64,000 bases of DNA from Pachypanchax playfairii (Eukaryota; Chordata; Actinopteri; Cyprinodontiformes; Aplocheilidae): NCBI GenBank assembly GCA_006937955.1, contig SSNP01000242.1, positions 84,326 through 148,325 on the forward strand. The letters run 5' to 3'. The notes beneath the pieces were generated by a model, which saw only the letters and a program-made list of their open reading frames with translations, had not been told where the DNA came from and ran no database searches. Positions 10,994 through 23,781 of this stretch are shown here, piece by piece. Numbering within the stretch: the stretch's first letter is position 1; each line of letters starts with the position of its first letter. The translations under genes were made by a program, and so were the position numbers.

Positions 10994-13562
10994 AAGCACT
11001 GATTCCCGATAATAATATATATCTGGACACAATGTATCAAAACGTATTTGGGGATTTCAGTCTTAACTACTTCCCTCTATGTGCATCTCTGCTGTTGTTC
11101 ACAGTTTTAAAGAAAGATTAAAGACTTATTTTATGACGCAAGACACAAAGTAGCTGCCTTACATGTTCACGGACAAGGGATTTTAATTCATTATAAATGA
11201 CAGACGTTCATAATCAACCCTGACATCTATAATTATCATTATATAATTCATCAAAGGAAACATGACTCTTCTAAGACCCTTCACAGCTTGGTTCCATAAA
11301 ACCACGTCAGCTCTACTTGATTTGTCGTGGATTTTATTTGATGGCCACATTTATGAGAAGATTTACAGCTTTATAAAATTTACTTTACAGATAAAGACGT
11401 TGCCTTGTTCTTTATGTTCTCTGTTCAAGCTAAAGTGCTACTTTAAATGAAAACCTTCACCTTATTCCACTTTCTGTCCAAGACCAATTCTCTTTATCGT
11501 GACAGTAAAATAAAACTCCAAGCTGCTGAAGGCAGTAAGAAAAGTTTTGTTGTGTTTTGTTTTTATATTGACAATAACAATAACTGAAGTCGGTTGATGA
11601 CCAGAATAGCAACATTACTTACGGATTGTCAGGTAAAACTTTTGGAAACTGTTAAAAGTTCATGCTTTAGTGAGATTACATAATAAAACTAGAAACATGA
11701 AGCTGTTAATTCGTTTTATTAAAGCCTTTATTAAAACAAAAGCAGACAACAGTGATGGATTTGTTATAATCAAAAATGCCAAAGTCTCCATAACTTGTCA
11801 CTTGTCCTTGAGCTTGATATCAAAAGTTTAACAGCATGATGAAGATGGAGTTTTAAAGGGGTAAATTAAGATTTTAGAAGTTTCCATGAAGTTACTACCA
11901 GTAATAGTTTCTTAACTGTGGAAGAAAATTGACTCCTGGTTGTTTGTAGAGAAGCTCAGAGCTGACAGATGTCCTCCTATGTCTGAGCTGATGTTTAACC
12001 ACTCAAAAATAAGCAAAAAGTAGATTTTTATATCTATAGGTTATAAAAACACTAAATTATTGAAATGTACATTTTCACGAGAAGTTGTTAAATTGGTTGC
12101 AGTTTTATCAGCTGAATAACGTCCATGTTACGACTCAAAATGATGCGTCCTGAAGCTGCTGTCCATCAATCCACGTGGACTGATATGCAGCAGCCGATCT
12201 GATAAACTCACAAGGGAACAGATTTAATTAAATAAACTGAAAATGATGGTTCCAAACAGAACTTTACTAAAAACCAAATCAACCCATAAACATTAGTTCA
12301 ACAAACCTAAAACATTGAATCAACACACAGATCATGATGCTATTTTTGCACAATGTTGAAAACTATCTGAAGAGACTGAAAACTAATACATGTCTTAGAA
12401 TAATAACTATCATTTAATGTAATTCATATGTGAAACAAAGTCTAAAAATTGAGTCTTGTATTTTCCAAGTTGGCACACTGATTATTGGCTGGCCGACAGG
12501 AAGGCAGATTTGCAGAAACAAACTGAGTGTGGCAGGCAGGACTGATTGATCGACTCGAGCTGGAATCCTGGAAGCAGGAAGGACAAGGTAAATTAGACAG
12601 TCTGAATACAAAAAGGGAGAAAAAATTCGAATCATAGCAGTAAAACTAGAGATGGTGGTGGGGGTTCCTGCCAGCAACAACAATCTGCCAGTAAGCAGAA
12701 GAACAGCTACGACTATTAAACTCAAAGTTATGAGGTGATGAAACTCGAGTGAGGCGGCTTGTTGCCCAGAAAGTCCAATATTACACCCACAGTACGAACA
12801 GAGTGAGACAGGGAAAGTCATACAAACACAGAAGAGTAAAAAAACAACATAAATGAAGAAAAGGAAAAGCCAGAATGGTTTCCAGCTCAACACGTGCTCA
12901 GTTTTTACAAACTATAATAATCTACAGTTTCTATGTCTAAAAAAGAAAAGATCTGTCTGTATGTCTTTTAAACACTTTCACTCATAAATATTTGAAACAT
13001 TTGTTTGCTTACATAAATAAGCACACAGTAACACTGTAGCCACATAGTTCCCCTTAACATTTCACAGTATGCTAATTTTATCATAAAAGGAGCTGAGAAG
13101 GAAGCAGCTGAACGGGAGGGAGAAGAGATCACCAACTCTTCAAACATTCAACTCCAACTGTGAAGATGTGAAAGTAAATTTTAAACTGAGTCAGTAAGTA
13201 AAGTTAGTTTCACTGGAATGGAAAAAGATAAGGAAATTATAACAATATAACTAGAAAAAAGGTAAAAGAAATTCTAAAGGAAAGTTTAACTCTACAATGC
13301 AAAGATCTATCACTTTAACTGAATTAATACTTTCCTCAGAAACCTGCTGTATCGAAACCTTATGCATGTCTTTTAAATACTGCAGGTGTCAATTTTATTA
13401 TTATATTACATACATATACTGTACAGTAGTAATAACATATTTTACAGTTATTATATTTTTTACTTATAAATAATTAAAATAAAGAATACAATTTCTTGAC
13501 TTGATGTACATGGTTTTAAACAGCTTTAATCTGTCACAAACATTATAATCAACAAATGTATT
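10994..13562. other. No gene or recognised element
   Basis: AT-rich non-coding DNA. The 159-residue minus-strand open frame at 12414-12893 is hydrophobic and lacks any recognisable motif; I treat it as chance. Confidence 0.5.
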
Positions 13563-13566
13563 TTAA

Positions 13567-14570
13567 AGGTCCTGTATCATGTGATTTTACAGCTTTCAAT
13601 GTCTGTGATAGGCACATATATGATCAAATGTTAGTGTTGGTGTTATATAGTCTTCATTTGTCCTGAAATATAACTTGTACTCTCAAGTTATTCTTCGACC
13701 AGGAAGTAAAATGCTCGGTTTACCGACACCCCTCCGTAAGTGCCGCCCATTTCATGATGTAGCCTCGAGCCCCGGCCTGGCTGCAGCAAAGCAGCATGGG
13801 CAACAGACACGCCCCCAAAACTTTGTAAACAACTCAATAATGATGGAGGAGAGTAGTGTAGAGCCTTACCATCTTGACCCAGAGTCTGACAGTGAATTTG
13901 AAAGGTTAATAAATGGCTAACACACATCATCATTAGCATGCAGCTAGCTTTTTGATTTACTTACTGATCTGACCGCTCCATAAGGCGTCTTTATTGTTAG
14001 AACTGTGCCGGCTAATCTCTCCGCCCGTCTGCTTTGGTACTGGCCAAGGTTCAGGAAGCAGCCATCGGTGAAATGATGGTCACATACAAACATGCTGTAG
14101 CTGGTTAGACGCGGGATTCCGGAGAGAGACTCCAGCCATTTCTGGTGATTGGGCTGTTCTTTAGGAATGGTGAATCAAGTCCTTAACCCAAATGCACATT
14201 TTCACCGAGAGTAAAATACTACAGAATGATGGTGTGAGTGTGTGTGTGAATGGCTGAATAACAGACTGTAGTGGGAAGCGCTTTGGGGGTCATGGGACTT
14301 GAGTAAAGCGCTATACAAGTATACGACATTTACCATTTTCATTCTTGCTTCGGACTCTCACAACTCGAACATAAAAAGGGTGTGTGTGTGTTTAATCTGC
14401 AGGGGCAGTGTGGAGACGTCGGGCACTTCCTGGTGTAACATTGTTACATCACTATGTTACAGTCAGTTGTTTACCAGGAGAGAGCAGCTGCTCAGAGCGC
14501 AGGATTCAGGAGGATTACTAAATGCGTGGTTAAAAGCTCCAAAAAGTTGGTTTTGCATGATATAGAACCT
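13567..14570. mobile_element. TTAA-flanked MITE with SINE tail inside
   Basis: 1,004 bp between TTAA (13563-13566) and TTAA (14571-14574). Ends are AGGTCCTGTATCATG and, inverted, AGGTTCTATATCATG. TTAA duplication is typical of piggyBac and Kolobok elements. An internal + frame (13675-13920) ends in an acidic EPYHLDPESDSEFE motif, possibly a remnant of a parental protein. The piece at 14210-14335 looks like a SINE 3' region. Confidence 0.75.
14210..14337 (+). mobile_element. SINE 3' fragment
   Basis: Reads ...GTAGTGGGAAGCGCTTTGGG... then AAAGCGCTATACAAGTAT and a tail of ACATTTACCATTTT. This is the conserved 3' end of a widespread teleost tRNA-SINE; the tRNA-like head is absent. Confidence 0.65.
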
Positions 14571-14574
14571 TTAA

Positions 14575-15912
14575 CGACACTACAGTATATAGGACGTATA
14601 GGTACTTTATAGGTTCTCATCCCAAACATAAGTGAGATATTGAGTTTAAGTAACATCAAATCCAGATGTTCACTGATGAATGTGCATCAAAATTGTGATT
14701 TGGGAACGTGTTGTGAAAGGTCTCAGGTTTGTGCTCCTTCAGGCTCCTGTTACTGCAGATGAGAGTGGAGTCATGTGGTGCATCCCGTGACAAGACAAGA
14801 CTCTGATGAAGGAAACAGCAGGAACCACACACTCTACGTCCCATCTCCATGGTGCAACATATTAAACTCTCATTTAATGACAAAAGACATTCAGCCCTGC
14901 TGTTAGTCATACTAGTGCTACAACAAGTAGTGGCAAAATGAAAGATGGTCTCTCTTTGTCTCTGTCAGCGCCAAGACACATTTGCTCTCTACTTTGAGCT
15001 TTTCAGAGGCTTGAAAATAAAACAAAACAATGCTGAAGGAAAAGAAGGATGTAAAATATCACAAAATTCTTATTGAAACCCTTGCAATAAACAGCAGGAG
15101 AGGTTTTTGTACTGCTGAGCTCTTTGATTGTTTTTTTTTTTTTTTATTATTTCCAGGTTTCACATCCAGGAAATGTAAATTTGATCCACACAGTTTTGTT
15201 ACCACATTGACAGAGTTGCTATTTTCCATTTCAAACAGGAATTAGAAAGTGAATCCTGTTGCCAGAGGCGCAGAAATTCCCATAGTACACTAAGTGATTT
15301 ATAAGCTGTGGATAAGGATGAAAAAGAGACTATTTAATGAGTGGATTTTGACACAGAAACACCCCCAATCTGCTGTTACTTCTGCTGTAAGCTGAAATGT
15401 TTAATAAGACAGAATTTTCAAAGGAGGAGACATCACTTTCTGCAGCAGTTTGACTTTATTATCACATGTTGTTTTTTTAAAAAATGCAATTCAATGATTT
15501 ATTGGAAATACTTATTTAAAATTGAAGTTACTGTGAAAATATATAGGCAGAGTTTCACTGTCAAAATGCATGAGCACAAAATGTTTTATAATTGTACTGA
15601 CCTTTTTTAAAAATCAAACACATTTCAGATGTGAAGTTTGACTCAAATAATGTGAATTCAGCAAACATGTACAGAGCTGCTACTACAGTAGCAATCAGTT
15701 GTATCAATTATAGAACAGTGGTGCAGATATAAGAAAGGAATGTGTCTGTCTGCTTCTTAATCAGTAAAATTTGTTTCACTTGTCTTGTTGATCATTATGA
15801 AAGATGGTGAAGATGTAGATCATCTGCATAGAATGAACTCGTAAACTGAACTTTGTGGATGTATATTTTGGTCCAAAACTGGTGACCTTGGTTTTCTTGT
15901 ACAACGTTTAAT
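14575..15912. other. No gene or recognised element
   Basis: AT-rich non-coding sequence with a T-run at about 15130-15145. Confidence 0.5.
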
Positions 15913-15916
15913 TTAA

Positions 15917-16517
15917 AGCTGCTATACTTAATTTGCATAACAAATTAGCTTAACATAACTTATTTCATGCCCATTAAAAACGTTTTAACACAGCATGAAG
16001 AAAAATATGTTGTGAAGATTAAAAAAAAGATGAAAAAAATAATTAAGTGGTTCTCCCGAACTTGTCTAAAAACATCAACCAATCAAATGGTTCGGCCCGA
16101 AAGGAATGATTCAACAGTCTCTCCAGCCATACAGACTTCTGCATTTATTTGGCTCTTTGCTCCTAAAAAACTGAGACATATTACCGCAGCATACTACTGC
16201 TGGGAGTGTTCGCCGCTCTACCATGTCACAGCAGGAGAAACAGCCGCCGGCTGGTTCCGCGTCAGGTTCAGCACAAAGTAACAATTAATGTTAGTTGCTC
16301 GTTATTATATTGTTTTCACTTACCGGTGATTCCGCCATGTTATGGTACTTGAATGAACTGCGGACCAGTGTCTTGCACTCGCTGGTCTTCTGGGGCTACA
16401 CGTGTTTCCAAACCTGGAGGGGCGTGGCTTAGGAATTCTACCCGATAGGAGGGGCTGAGAGTTCTGTGACTTTGTTGACAGTCTAAGCTAGGCAATTTGA
16501 AATCAGGGATATCAGCT
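15917..16517. mobile_element. Probable TTAA-flanked MITE
   Basis: 601 bp between TTAA at 15913-15916 and TTAA at 16518-16521, with short degenerate inverted ends (AGCTGCTATACTTAATTT and AGCTGATATCCCTGATTT). A GC-richer core lies near 16180-16270 and 16380-16460. Confidence 0.6.
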
Positions 16518-16747
16518 TTAACTCATAATTTATTGTGTCGATGTCAATTAGATTGATGGAAAGTAAAATTTCATATACATTTTTTGGGGGTTAAAAACAT
16601 TCATGAACTTGCAAAAACCGGCAAAGACCAACATGAGATCAAGTCTGTTATTTATATCTAACACCCTAACTGTATAGAACCATATAGAACTGTATATAAC
16701 CAGGCACAGGAACGTCACCTAACAATATTTACAGTTAGTGTTATTAG

Positions 16748-17036
16748 TGTGGTTGGTAGCACTATGGCCTTTCAGCGAGAAGGCCCTGGGTTTGCTGTGT
16801 GGGTTCTCTCTGAGGACTCCAGATCCTAAAAACATGCATGAGGTTAACTAGCAACTCTAAATTGTCTCTAGATGTGAGTGTGTGTGAGTGGTTATCTGTT
16901 TACTTGTGGCCCTCTGATGAACTGATGAACTGTCCAGGTGTGACCCCGCCTCTCACCCAATGACTGCTGGAGATAGACACCATCGCCCTGCAATCCTGAA
17001 CAGGAACAAGCAGGTAAAGAGACTGACTGAATTGAA
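16748..17036 (+). mobile_element. SINE, same family as 34471
   Basis: Shares the body phrases AACATGCATGAGGTTAACTAG, AACTCTAAATTGTC and CCCCGCCTCTCACCCAATGA with the element at 34471. It ends GAACAGGAACAAGCAGGTA. The B-box is degenerate. Confidence 0.8.
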
Positions 17037-17899
17037 TTGATCAAAGCAGATGTTGAAGCTGAAACAATTCAAGTGGCCCCTCAGAGCTGGTTCCACAACA
17101 GGTTTTAGGTCCTGCCCCCACCAGGTGTTGACCCCTGTTAATAAACTTTTCATTTTTATTCATTTTATCTAATATCTTTAGTTGTACTTAATTATTTGGT
17201 GATTATTAAAACACTATGATTGTGTGTAAGTAGAGACTCTGAGGCTGTCTAACATTCAGTCTGCAAAAATCTAACACGGCAGCTTCCATAAAAAACACAG
17301 TATGTCATGGCTAAGAGATGTGTCCCCCATCTTTATGCATGTCTATGCTGACAACATGTACCGAAACTGTTGATTAACTTTCCAAAAAATTAACATAAAA
17401 GGACTCAAAACTTTTAAAAACTTGTAAACTCCCCACAAAGCTTATTGTGTGTAAAGAGAGAAGAGACCTGGCTCCTCAGGCTGAGAAGATATTATACGAT
17501 GATATAAAGAGTTGGCAGAGATAAATCGAGATGGCATGTAACATTAATTTCAAGAAACATAGCAGCATCCTTTTAATAGCAATGCAGCAACAATGTTTAG
17601 AGTAGAAATCTGGCAACTATAGACTGGAGGAGGAGGAACAAGCTCTATATGAGATTATTTATTTTCTTTTGAGTTACTGCTTTATTCTGCTAATATTACA
17701 GCCTGTTTCACTCGCTCACTCACTCACTCACTAAATGCTGAGTTTTCTAAATAAAGATCTGAATCTAAGTGTTGGAAACCACATATTCATTGTGTTCAAG
17801 GGAAGTTGGCAATAATTTCTATCAGAAAGACGTATATACCTTATACTGTACGTTACTTCTACACTATAGTTACAATACAAATATACAAACAATACATTT
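17037..17899. other. No gene or recognised element
   Basis: AT-rich; a short CACT repeat lies at 17709-17732. Confidence 0.5.
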
Positions 17900-18537
17900 A
17901 ATGCAAAAAAAATCTGAATCAGTGGCGGCTCCTCCCTCCACACCGACGAAGTGCTGGAAAGACATCACGCATGCAGTGACATTTTATCTGACAAAGGATA
18001 TGTTCTGATCCAAACTGTGGAGAATGAGGAGTTTAGAAGACTCCTAAAAGTAGCTGAGCCGCGGTATGAACCAAGTTGAAAATATTTCTCCAACACCGCC
18101 ATTCCCAGACTATATTCCGACTACAGTGAGAGGGTGGTAGAAAAAGTTAAACGGGCCCAATTTTGTGCAACAACCAGCGAAACGCGGTCCAGCCGCACAT
18201 CAGAGCCTTATTTGTCTCTGACGATCCATTTCATTGAGAACTTGGTGCTCTGCTCTGTTGTTTGTCAACTTTTTTGTTTCATTTTTTTTGTAATAAAATG
18301 TATTTGCTATACTTTTTCCTAAATTAAAACAAGCATTTAAACAGTACCCTGTCTGAAATTATCTTTTATCTTATTTTCTGTGAAGGGGTATGCTTTTAAA
18401 TTTATGTATTTTTACTGGTAAATAACTTCCAAAATATCTGAATTGTTGAAATGTAAAAAAATTGTGATAAAATCGTGACCGTAATTTTGAAAAAAGAAAA
18501 TCGTGATATGATTTTTTTCCCATATCGCCCACCCCGA
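17900..18537 (+). pseudogene. hAT transposase fragment (ZBED-like) with element 3' end
   Basis: The + strand encodes CWKDITHAVTFYLTKDM (frame of 17769). After a frameshift near 18005 it encodes VENEEFRRLLKVAEPRYEPS, a TGA, then KYFSNTAIPRLYSDYSERVV and RSSRTSEPYLSLTIHFI. These are the segments that follow the BED finger in ZBED/Charlie-type hAT transposases, leading into the first catalytic Asp block, which is missing here. The sequence ends CATATCGCCCACCCC (about 18522-18536), a typical hAT terminus related to the end of the element at 46831. No left terminus was found, so the copy is 5' truncated and inactive. Confidence 0.75.
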
Positions 18538-19903
18538 TATCAGTCTAATATAAACATTAGAAAAATTAAGCCAATTTCAAGAGATTACAAGAAAGTTTAA
18601 CTGAAAGTATGATGGATGACTCAGAAATGTTGCTCATCAATGTAGATAACAAGAACTTTAAACATCAGGTTAAAAGCTTGAACTGATTTTTATAAAACAA
18701 ACTCAGACTTCAGTCGCTGAGTAATTTCTCTGAACATTCCATAAAAAGCAATTCTGCCAAAAACTGCAGCACTGGTTCATGAGATCGACTTTCTTCAGTG
18801 GAGTCTAAAGCTTCTCGCAACTTGAGCACAAACTTTTGCAGAGAACATTGTTTAAACAAAATGTTTCTGCAAGATAAAGTGGAACAATAGTAAGTGGAAC
18901 AATAAGTGGAGTTCCCTTGTTGTACCAAATGATTGCCTCCGCTTAATTAGGACATTTTAAAAACAACCAACAGTAAGAAAAATACAAACATAAACTAAGT
19001 ACTAAATAAAATACCAATATTGATGGAATAGCTGCAAAACAAATCAATCAGTTTACTGGAGATTTACTGAAAAACATTTGCCTTGTTTTGCTAAGATATT
19101 TTATGTGACACTGCATTTATTATAGAATCCCATTTGTAATATTCTGAATACTTCATTGCCAAAAAAAAAGAATTAGAATCCAACATTTCTTTGGCTAAAA
19201 CTCTATCTGAATCTGTATTTCAGGCAGGGATGGTTCTGTGTTATTGCCTTGTCTTTATTTATTTGTTGTGCTCACAGCAGCTTTGGGTGACAAACCCGGA
19301 CTGACATGCTGAGAAGTGCTGCAGGAAGAGAGATCATCTAAAGGGAATGAAAACTGTTCCCTTTAGATGCACTTATGTCAGTGATCTGCGATGTCTGAAA
19401 GACACTGCAGCACCACTGGACACATTTCTTTTACCTGGACGAGACTTCATTCAAACACCAGATCTGATTCCAACCAGTGGTTATTCACAGGTTTGTTTGA
19501 AATTCATGGACTTGGTTTATTTTTTACATTTAATATTCTGTTACCTTTCACTTTTTTATTCCTAATAATCCAAACTGCGGCTTGTGTGAATAAAAATCTG
19601 AAATAAATTCAATTAAAGATTTTACAGTGAAAATGTTATAACCAACTATTATTGCTGCTTGACAAAGCTTTTATTTTGAAGCAGAAAAACTTGTTTGCAA
19701 TTTTTATGGTAGTTTTTGGTCTAGTTAGCAATTTGAACCTATTACATCACTTTAAACTCAGTTCTCTTTCTATTCCTATATTTTCCTGTTATAGTCTCAA
19801 GGGGGTTGAGCTTGTTCTATCTGCTATACAGAAGAAGCCTGTACAATTTTAAATTGTCCGCTCACAGCAATTGCCAATTCATAATAATGTTTTAATATGT
19901 CAG
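18538..19903. other. No gene or recognised element
   Basis: AT-rich non-coding sequence without clear repeat ends. Confidence 0.5.
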
Positions 19904-20406
19904 TGTCACGTTCTGTGTTATAAGTGTTGGACCCAAATGAAGGAAACAGGAGCTAGGAACTAAATTAAACACTTTATTAATAATAATAAAATAAACAGGC
20001 TGACGGGGCAGCAAACAATGACAAAAAAAAATTACTGTGGGAGAAGGGAGCAAAGAGGAGGAAAAAATCCAAAAGTGAGACGAGCAGGGAATCTTTGACG
20101 AGCACCAGACAAAGGAGGAAACTAAAAGTGCAGCCTTTATACAAACTGAACACAAAGGGCTAACGAGACATAACAGGACACAGCTGAGGAGACAGAGAGA
20201 GAGAGACACAAGGGAAACAGAGAGCACAAAGGATATCAAAATAAAAGCAAAACAGGAAGGGCTGAACAGGAGGACACAAAGGAGCAGGAGGAGCAAATGG
20301 CCCAAAACAAACCTATAACTAAACCCAGAGCAAAACAAAACCACAGATAGAATAAATGAGTAGGAGAAGACATACTAAATGGAACTAAAACCCCAGGATC
20401 ACAACA
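19904..20406 (-). mobile_element. Solo LTR
   Basis: 503 bp starting TG and ending CA, flanked by a perfect 5-bp duplication GTCAG (19899-19903, 20407-20411). On the minus strand a TATAAAGG box and a later AATAAAG polyadenylation signal are in LTR order. No internal retroelement region remains. The long minus-strand open frame crossing it is incidental. Confidence 0.8.
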
Positions 20407-20583
20407 GTCAGTTATATGTATTTTATTTTGGAAAGGGTTATTTGCTTTTAAAAACAAACATTAACATATTTATAAACAAGGAAAATGTGTAACACTTCTT
20501 CTATATTTGGGAGAGGCAGAAGAAATGTCCTGGTTTTTGGTTCATGAGTGATGGCAGGAAAGAGCAAGATGCTCCTCTGGGAT

Positions 20584-20770
20584 CCTAAAATGAGTGTCCT
20601 CCATGAGGTGACCAGTCTCAGCTCAATCATCTAGATGGAGAACAGAGTGGAGCAGCTGCTCCTCCTCATCGAAAGTAGTCAACTCAGGTGGCTGGAGCAT
20701 CTGATCAGGATGCTTCCTGGTTTTACATGCATGTCCTTCAGAGTGGAGGCTCTGTGGATGATCCAAAAAC
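20584..20770 (+). pseudogene. RTE/Rex3-like LINE fragment
   Basis: Translates as VEQLLLLIESSQLRWLEHLI followed by RMLPG. This matches the conserved C-terminal stretch of RTE-clade reverse transcriptase ORFs (R-S-Q-x-R-W-x-G-H-L-x-R-M). It is a short 5'- and 3'-truncated relic. Confidence 0.75.
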
Positions 20771-22235
20771 AGCTGGAATGATAAAATCTAAAGACTAAAC
20801 TGAGCAAAGACTCTTTTCTTGTTGCTGTTTTTTCTGCACATTTTCTGCAGAAACTGTACCAACAGTCTTGATGGTGCTGTGTGCCACTGCAGGGGTGCAG
20901 GTTCTATAATGTCTGAATACTGTACAGCAGGAAAAAGTCTCTTATCGTCTCCCTTGTAATAAAATTCCATATTCCTCATAAAGATAAACTGACAAAATCA
21001 TGATTTAAAGGCAAGGTAACTGTGAACACAGTTCTGTTCAGGCTTTACAGGTTGATGTTAACCGTTAAGAGACGATCGCTGTGTATTTTCAAATTTCCTA
21101 ACATGACTACAGATCAGAATCTAACTTAAACGTGATTTACGATCTCAGAAAGTTCCAGCAGACTTTTTTGTTCCTTATCCACATAAATCCTTGGAAATAC
21201 ACCCCCGTGACAACACAGTCTCATAACTCCAACTCTTTAGCTCTGAACAGTTAACCACTACAAGTCTGTAAGGTGACAAATGAACACTGTCACTCTGCTA
21301 AACACCTACTTGGTCTTTTATTACAGTCATGTTGTGCAGCTCAGTGTTTTACTTTCTTGTTTATTGTGAGTGAAATCTTCCAAATAGCACAGTTTTCTAT
21401 TTAGTCTATACCAAAACCTTCCTTTGAGTTCTTTAACCTTCCAAAACAGGATGATAACAACAAAAGCTTCTCAAACAAATAATATATGGGTATATTTTCA
21501 ATAGAACTTTTTGTTCTTGGCCTTTTAGTTTAAACTCTACAATAATAAAACATGTCTGAGGAGAAGTGATTGAATGAACCTGTAACCCTTCGCCCTTCAC
21601 GCCACCCAGTTTTGCTCATCTATCTGTGGGCCATTAGGGGAGTCACTGAGGGAGCAGTGTCACTCTGCATTAGTCCAGTTGCCTCGTCCATCTCTTCCCT
21701 CCTGTCTGAGAGGATGCAGACTCATATTATAACCTGCTGTGTCAAATCTGAAGTCACGTAGGCTGCACTGAACATCATCACCTCTGCTCTGACTCTAATC
21801 AGGCTAATGCATCTTCTTATGCAAAAGATTGGCACATTGCCTTGGTGGAAATATTAAAATCGCATTCCCATTAAGATCACTTGAAATCTATTATATCAGC
21901 CACGGCAGTATTTCTGATGTCAACGCGAAGTCCAGTTTTTTTTAAAAAAAAGGCAGGTTCTCCTCTCGACCAAAGAAAACAGAGAAATAGCATTTAAATT
22001 TTGCTTTAAACATTAAAGGAGACAGAAATATTTCTTTTGGGAGGATGGGAGGGTTTAAAAAATGTCACTATTACTATTTAGGAATAGTAATATTAGTACC
22101 TAAAATTGCTCATGGCAAGAATAATATTTTGAAAATTTCCCACTGGCAAAATTTCAGTCATTGCATTAAAATTTTCTACCATAGTGGAAAAAGTTTTTGT
22201 CGATATTAACTCTGAACTATCTGCTTGTCTCTCCC
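20771..22235. other. No gene or recognised element
   Basis: AT-rich sequence without recognisable coding or repeat structure. Confidence 0.5.
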
Positions 22236-22420
22236 CAACATAGAAGCTCACGTCAGGCGTCTTCGCAGCTAAAATAAGTGGGCACATGAATCAGTACATG
22301 AGCACAGCTCAGAATGGCATCAGCAAAAATACCAAAGGAGAAAAACACCAGCTCCTGATAGACAGAACAGTCACTTGAGACTACAAATCCCAACACACCA
22401 ACCTGAGTACTGCCTGGATT

Positions 22421-23308
22421 TGACATGATTTTTAGTTTTTTTGTTCAGAACTCTCTCACAGCAACACACACCAGACCGAGACAGGATAAAAGTTAAAGAT
22501 TTAATGAGCTGTTGTCACAGGGTTTAATCAAAGGTTATCTTTACAGGTTGAAACAGCGGAGTAGTCGAGAGACTCGGGCAGAGGACAGGAGCGAGCCGGG
22601 GAACTCAAGCAAACAGGACTGGGAGCTTCTGATCTGAGCAGGTGGAGAGAACAGGTCAGTGACTGAACAGGTGAGTGACGAAGTTGTGGCTGGGGAGTGA
22701 GCAGGCATTAGGGTTGTGGTGTGGCTGGAGATCAGGGGAGGAGCACTGGCTGTGGTTGGAGTATGTGTGGTTGCGGCGGAGAAGTAGAGACTGGTGGTGA
22801 TGAGGCAAGGTGAGTCTTCCAGACGGTGATGGTATGTTGAAGGCTGGACAGATCCACTGATGTTATGCAATTCCTGGGCAGGTGTGCGGATGCCAAAGCA
22901 GAGCGGAGAAAGATCAGTGGAGGTGATGGGATGGAACTGTCGGGACGGGCGAGCGCTCAGGGTTGGTAGTGTGGGAACTGCCAGGAGAGCTGAGCCGCTC
23001 AAGAAGTCAGGAGCTGGGATCCTGATCGTGGACGGGTGGGTCCACGGGAGCGTTCTGGAGCAGGGGAAAAGGTAAGGTCAGTACAGGCACAGAATACGGT
23101 CAAGATCTAGATTGATCAACAAATAAAGACGGCCTTGTTACCACACAAACTAGTGGAACCAACTGGCGTCTATCTCACGCAGCCTCTCCTTTTGTAGCCA
23201 GGAGTCAGCTGATGGCTAATGGAACACATCTGCCTGATTACTAATCTGTCACACCCTGGAGAAGGTAAGAGCACGCACACACAACACAGCACAGCTAACA
23301 ACCTGACA
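22421..23308 (-). mobile_element. Solo LTR inserted in the LINE
   Basis: 888 bp with TG...CA ends (minus-strand start TGTCAGGTTGTTAGC). It is flanked by a perfect 5-bp duplication GGATT (22416-22420, 23309-23313). Removing it rejoins the LINE frame exactly (..STAWI|DHKKAHD..), which dates the LTR after the LINE. The 153-residue minus-strand frame at 22541-23002 lies inside and has no motif. Confidence 0.85.
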
Positions 23309-23530
23309 GGATTGACCACAAGAAAGCCCATGACTTAGTGCCACACACTTGGATCATTGAATGCTTGAAACTTTATAACATCAACAGAACTCTAAGAACC
23401 TTGATCACAAACTCAATGAGGCCATTGAAGCCAATGGCAAGCCACTTGCACAAGCGTCCATCAAATGTGGCATATACCAAGGAGCTGCTCTGTTAAATGA
23501 TCTGCACTTCTAAGACATCTTTCAAGTCAA

Positions 23531-23781
23531 AGGACACAAAGTTCTTCACACTACAGTTTGTCATTCACACACACCCACACATTCGGTAGTCATTAACTAC
23601 ACACATATTGTGGCCACAGCTGTCCTGGGACACACTGACAGAGGAAAGGCTGCCAGGCCTCACGGGGCCCTCTGCCTTGCCCAAGGACACAACAGCAGAG
23701 GAAGCGAAATTTGAACCAGTAACTGGTGAACCTCTTGTTACTAGACGACCTGCTCTACCTCCTGAGCTACTGCTGCCCCGT
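23531..23781 (-). mobile_element. tRNA-derived SINE
   Basis: The minus strand starts GGGGCAGCAGTAGCTCAGG with AGGTAGAGC (A-box) and ACTGGTTCAAATTTC (B-box). The body contains CCTTGGGCAAGGCAGAGGG. This teleost SINE family also appears at 28352 and as a tail at 14210. It interrupts the LINE. Confidence 0.85.

Noticed and set aside
12414..12893. 159-residue hydrophobic minus-strand open frame
   Set aside because: No recognisable domain, ordinary AT-rich surroundings, no splice or promoter support.
19892..20344. 150-residue minus-strand open frame rich in Leu, Ser and Cys
   Set aside because: Lies within a solo LTR and reflects its pyrimidine-rich composition.
22541..23002. 153-residue minus-strand Ser/Pro-rich open frame
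   Set aside because: Entirely inside the solo LTR at 22421-23308; no motif.
23690..23781. tRNA-gene-like A and B boxes (also at 28352 and 34471)
   Set aside because: These are tRNA-derived SINE heads; no intact cloverleaf or anticodon arm was evident.
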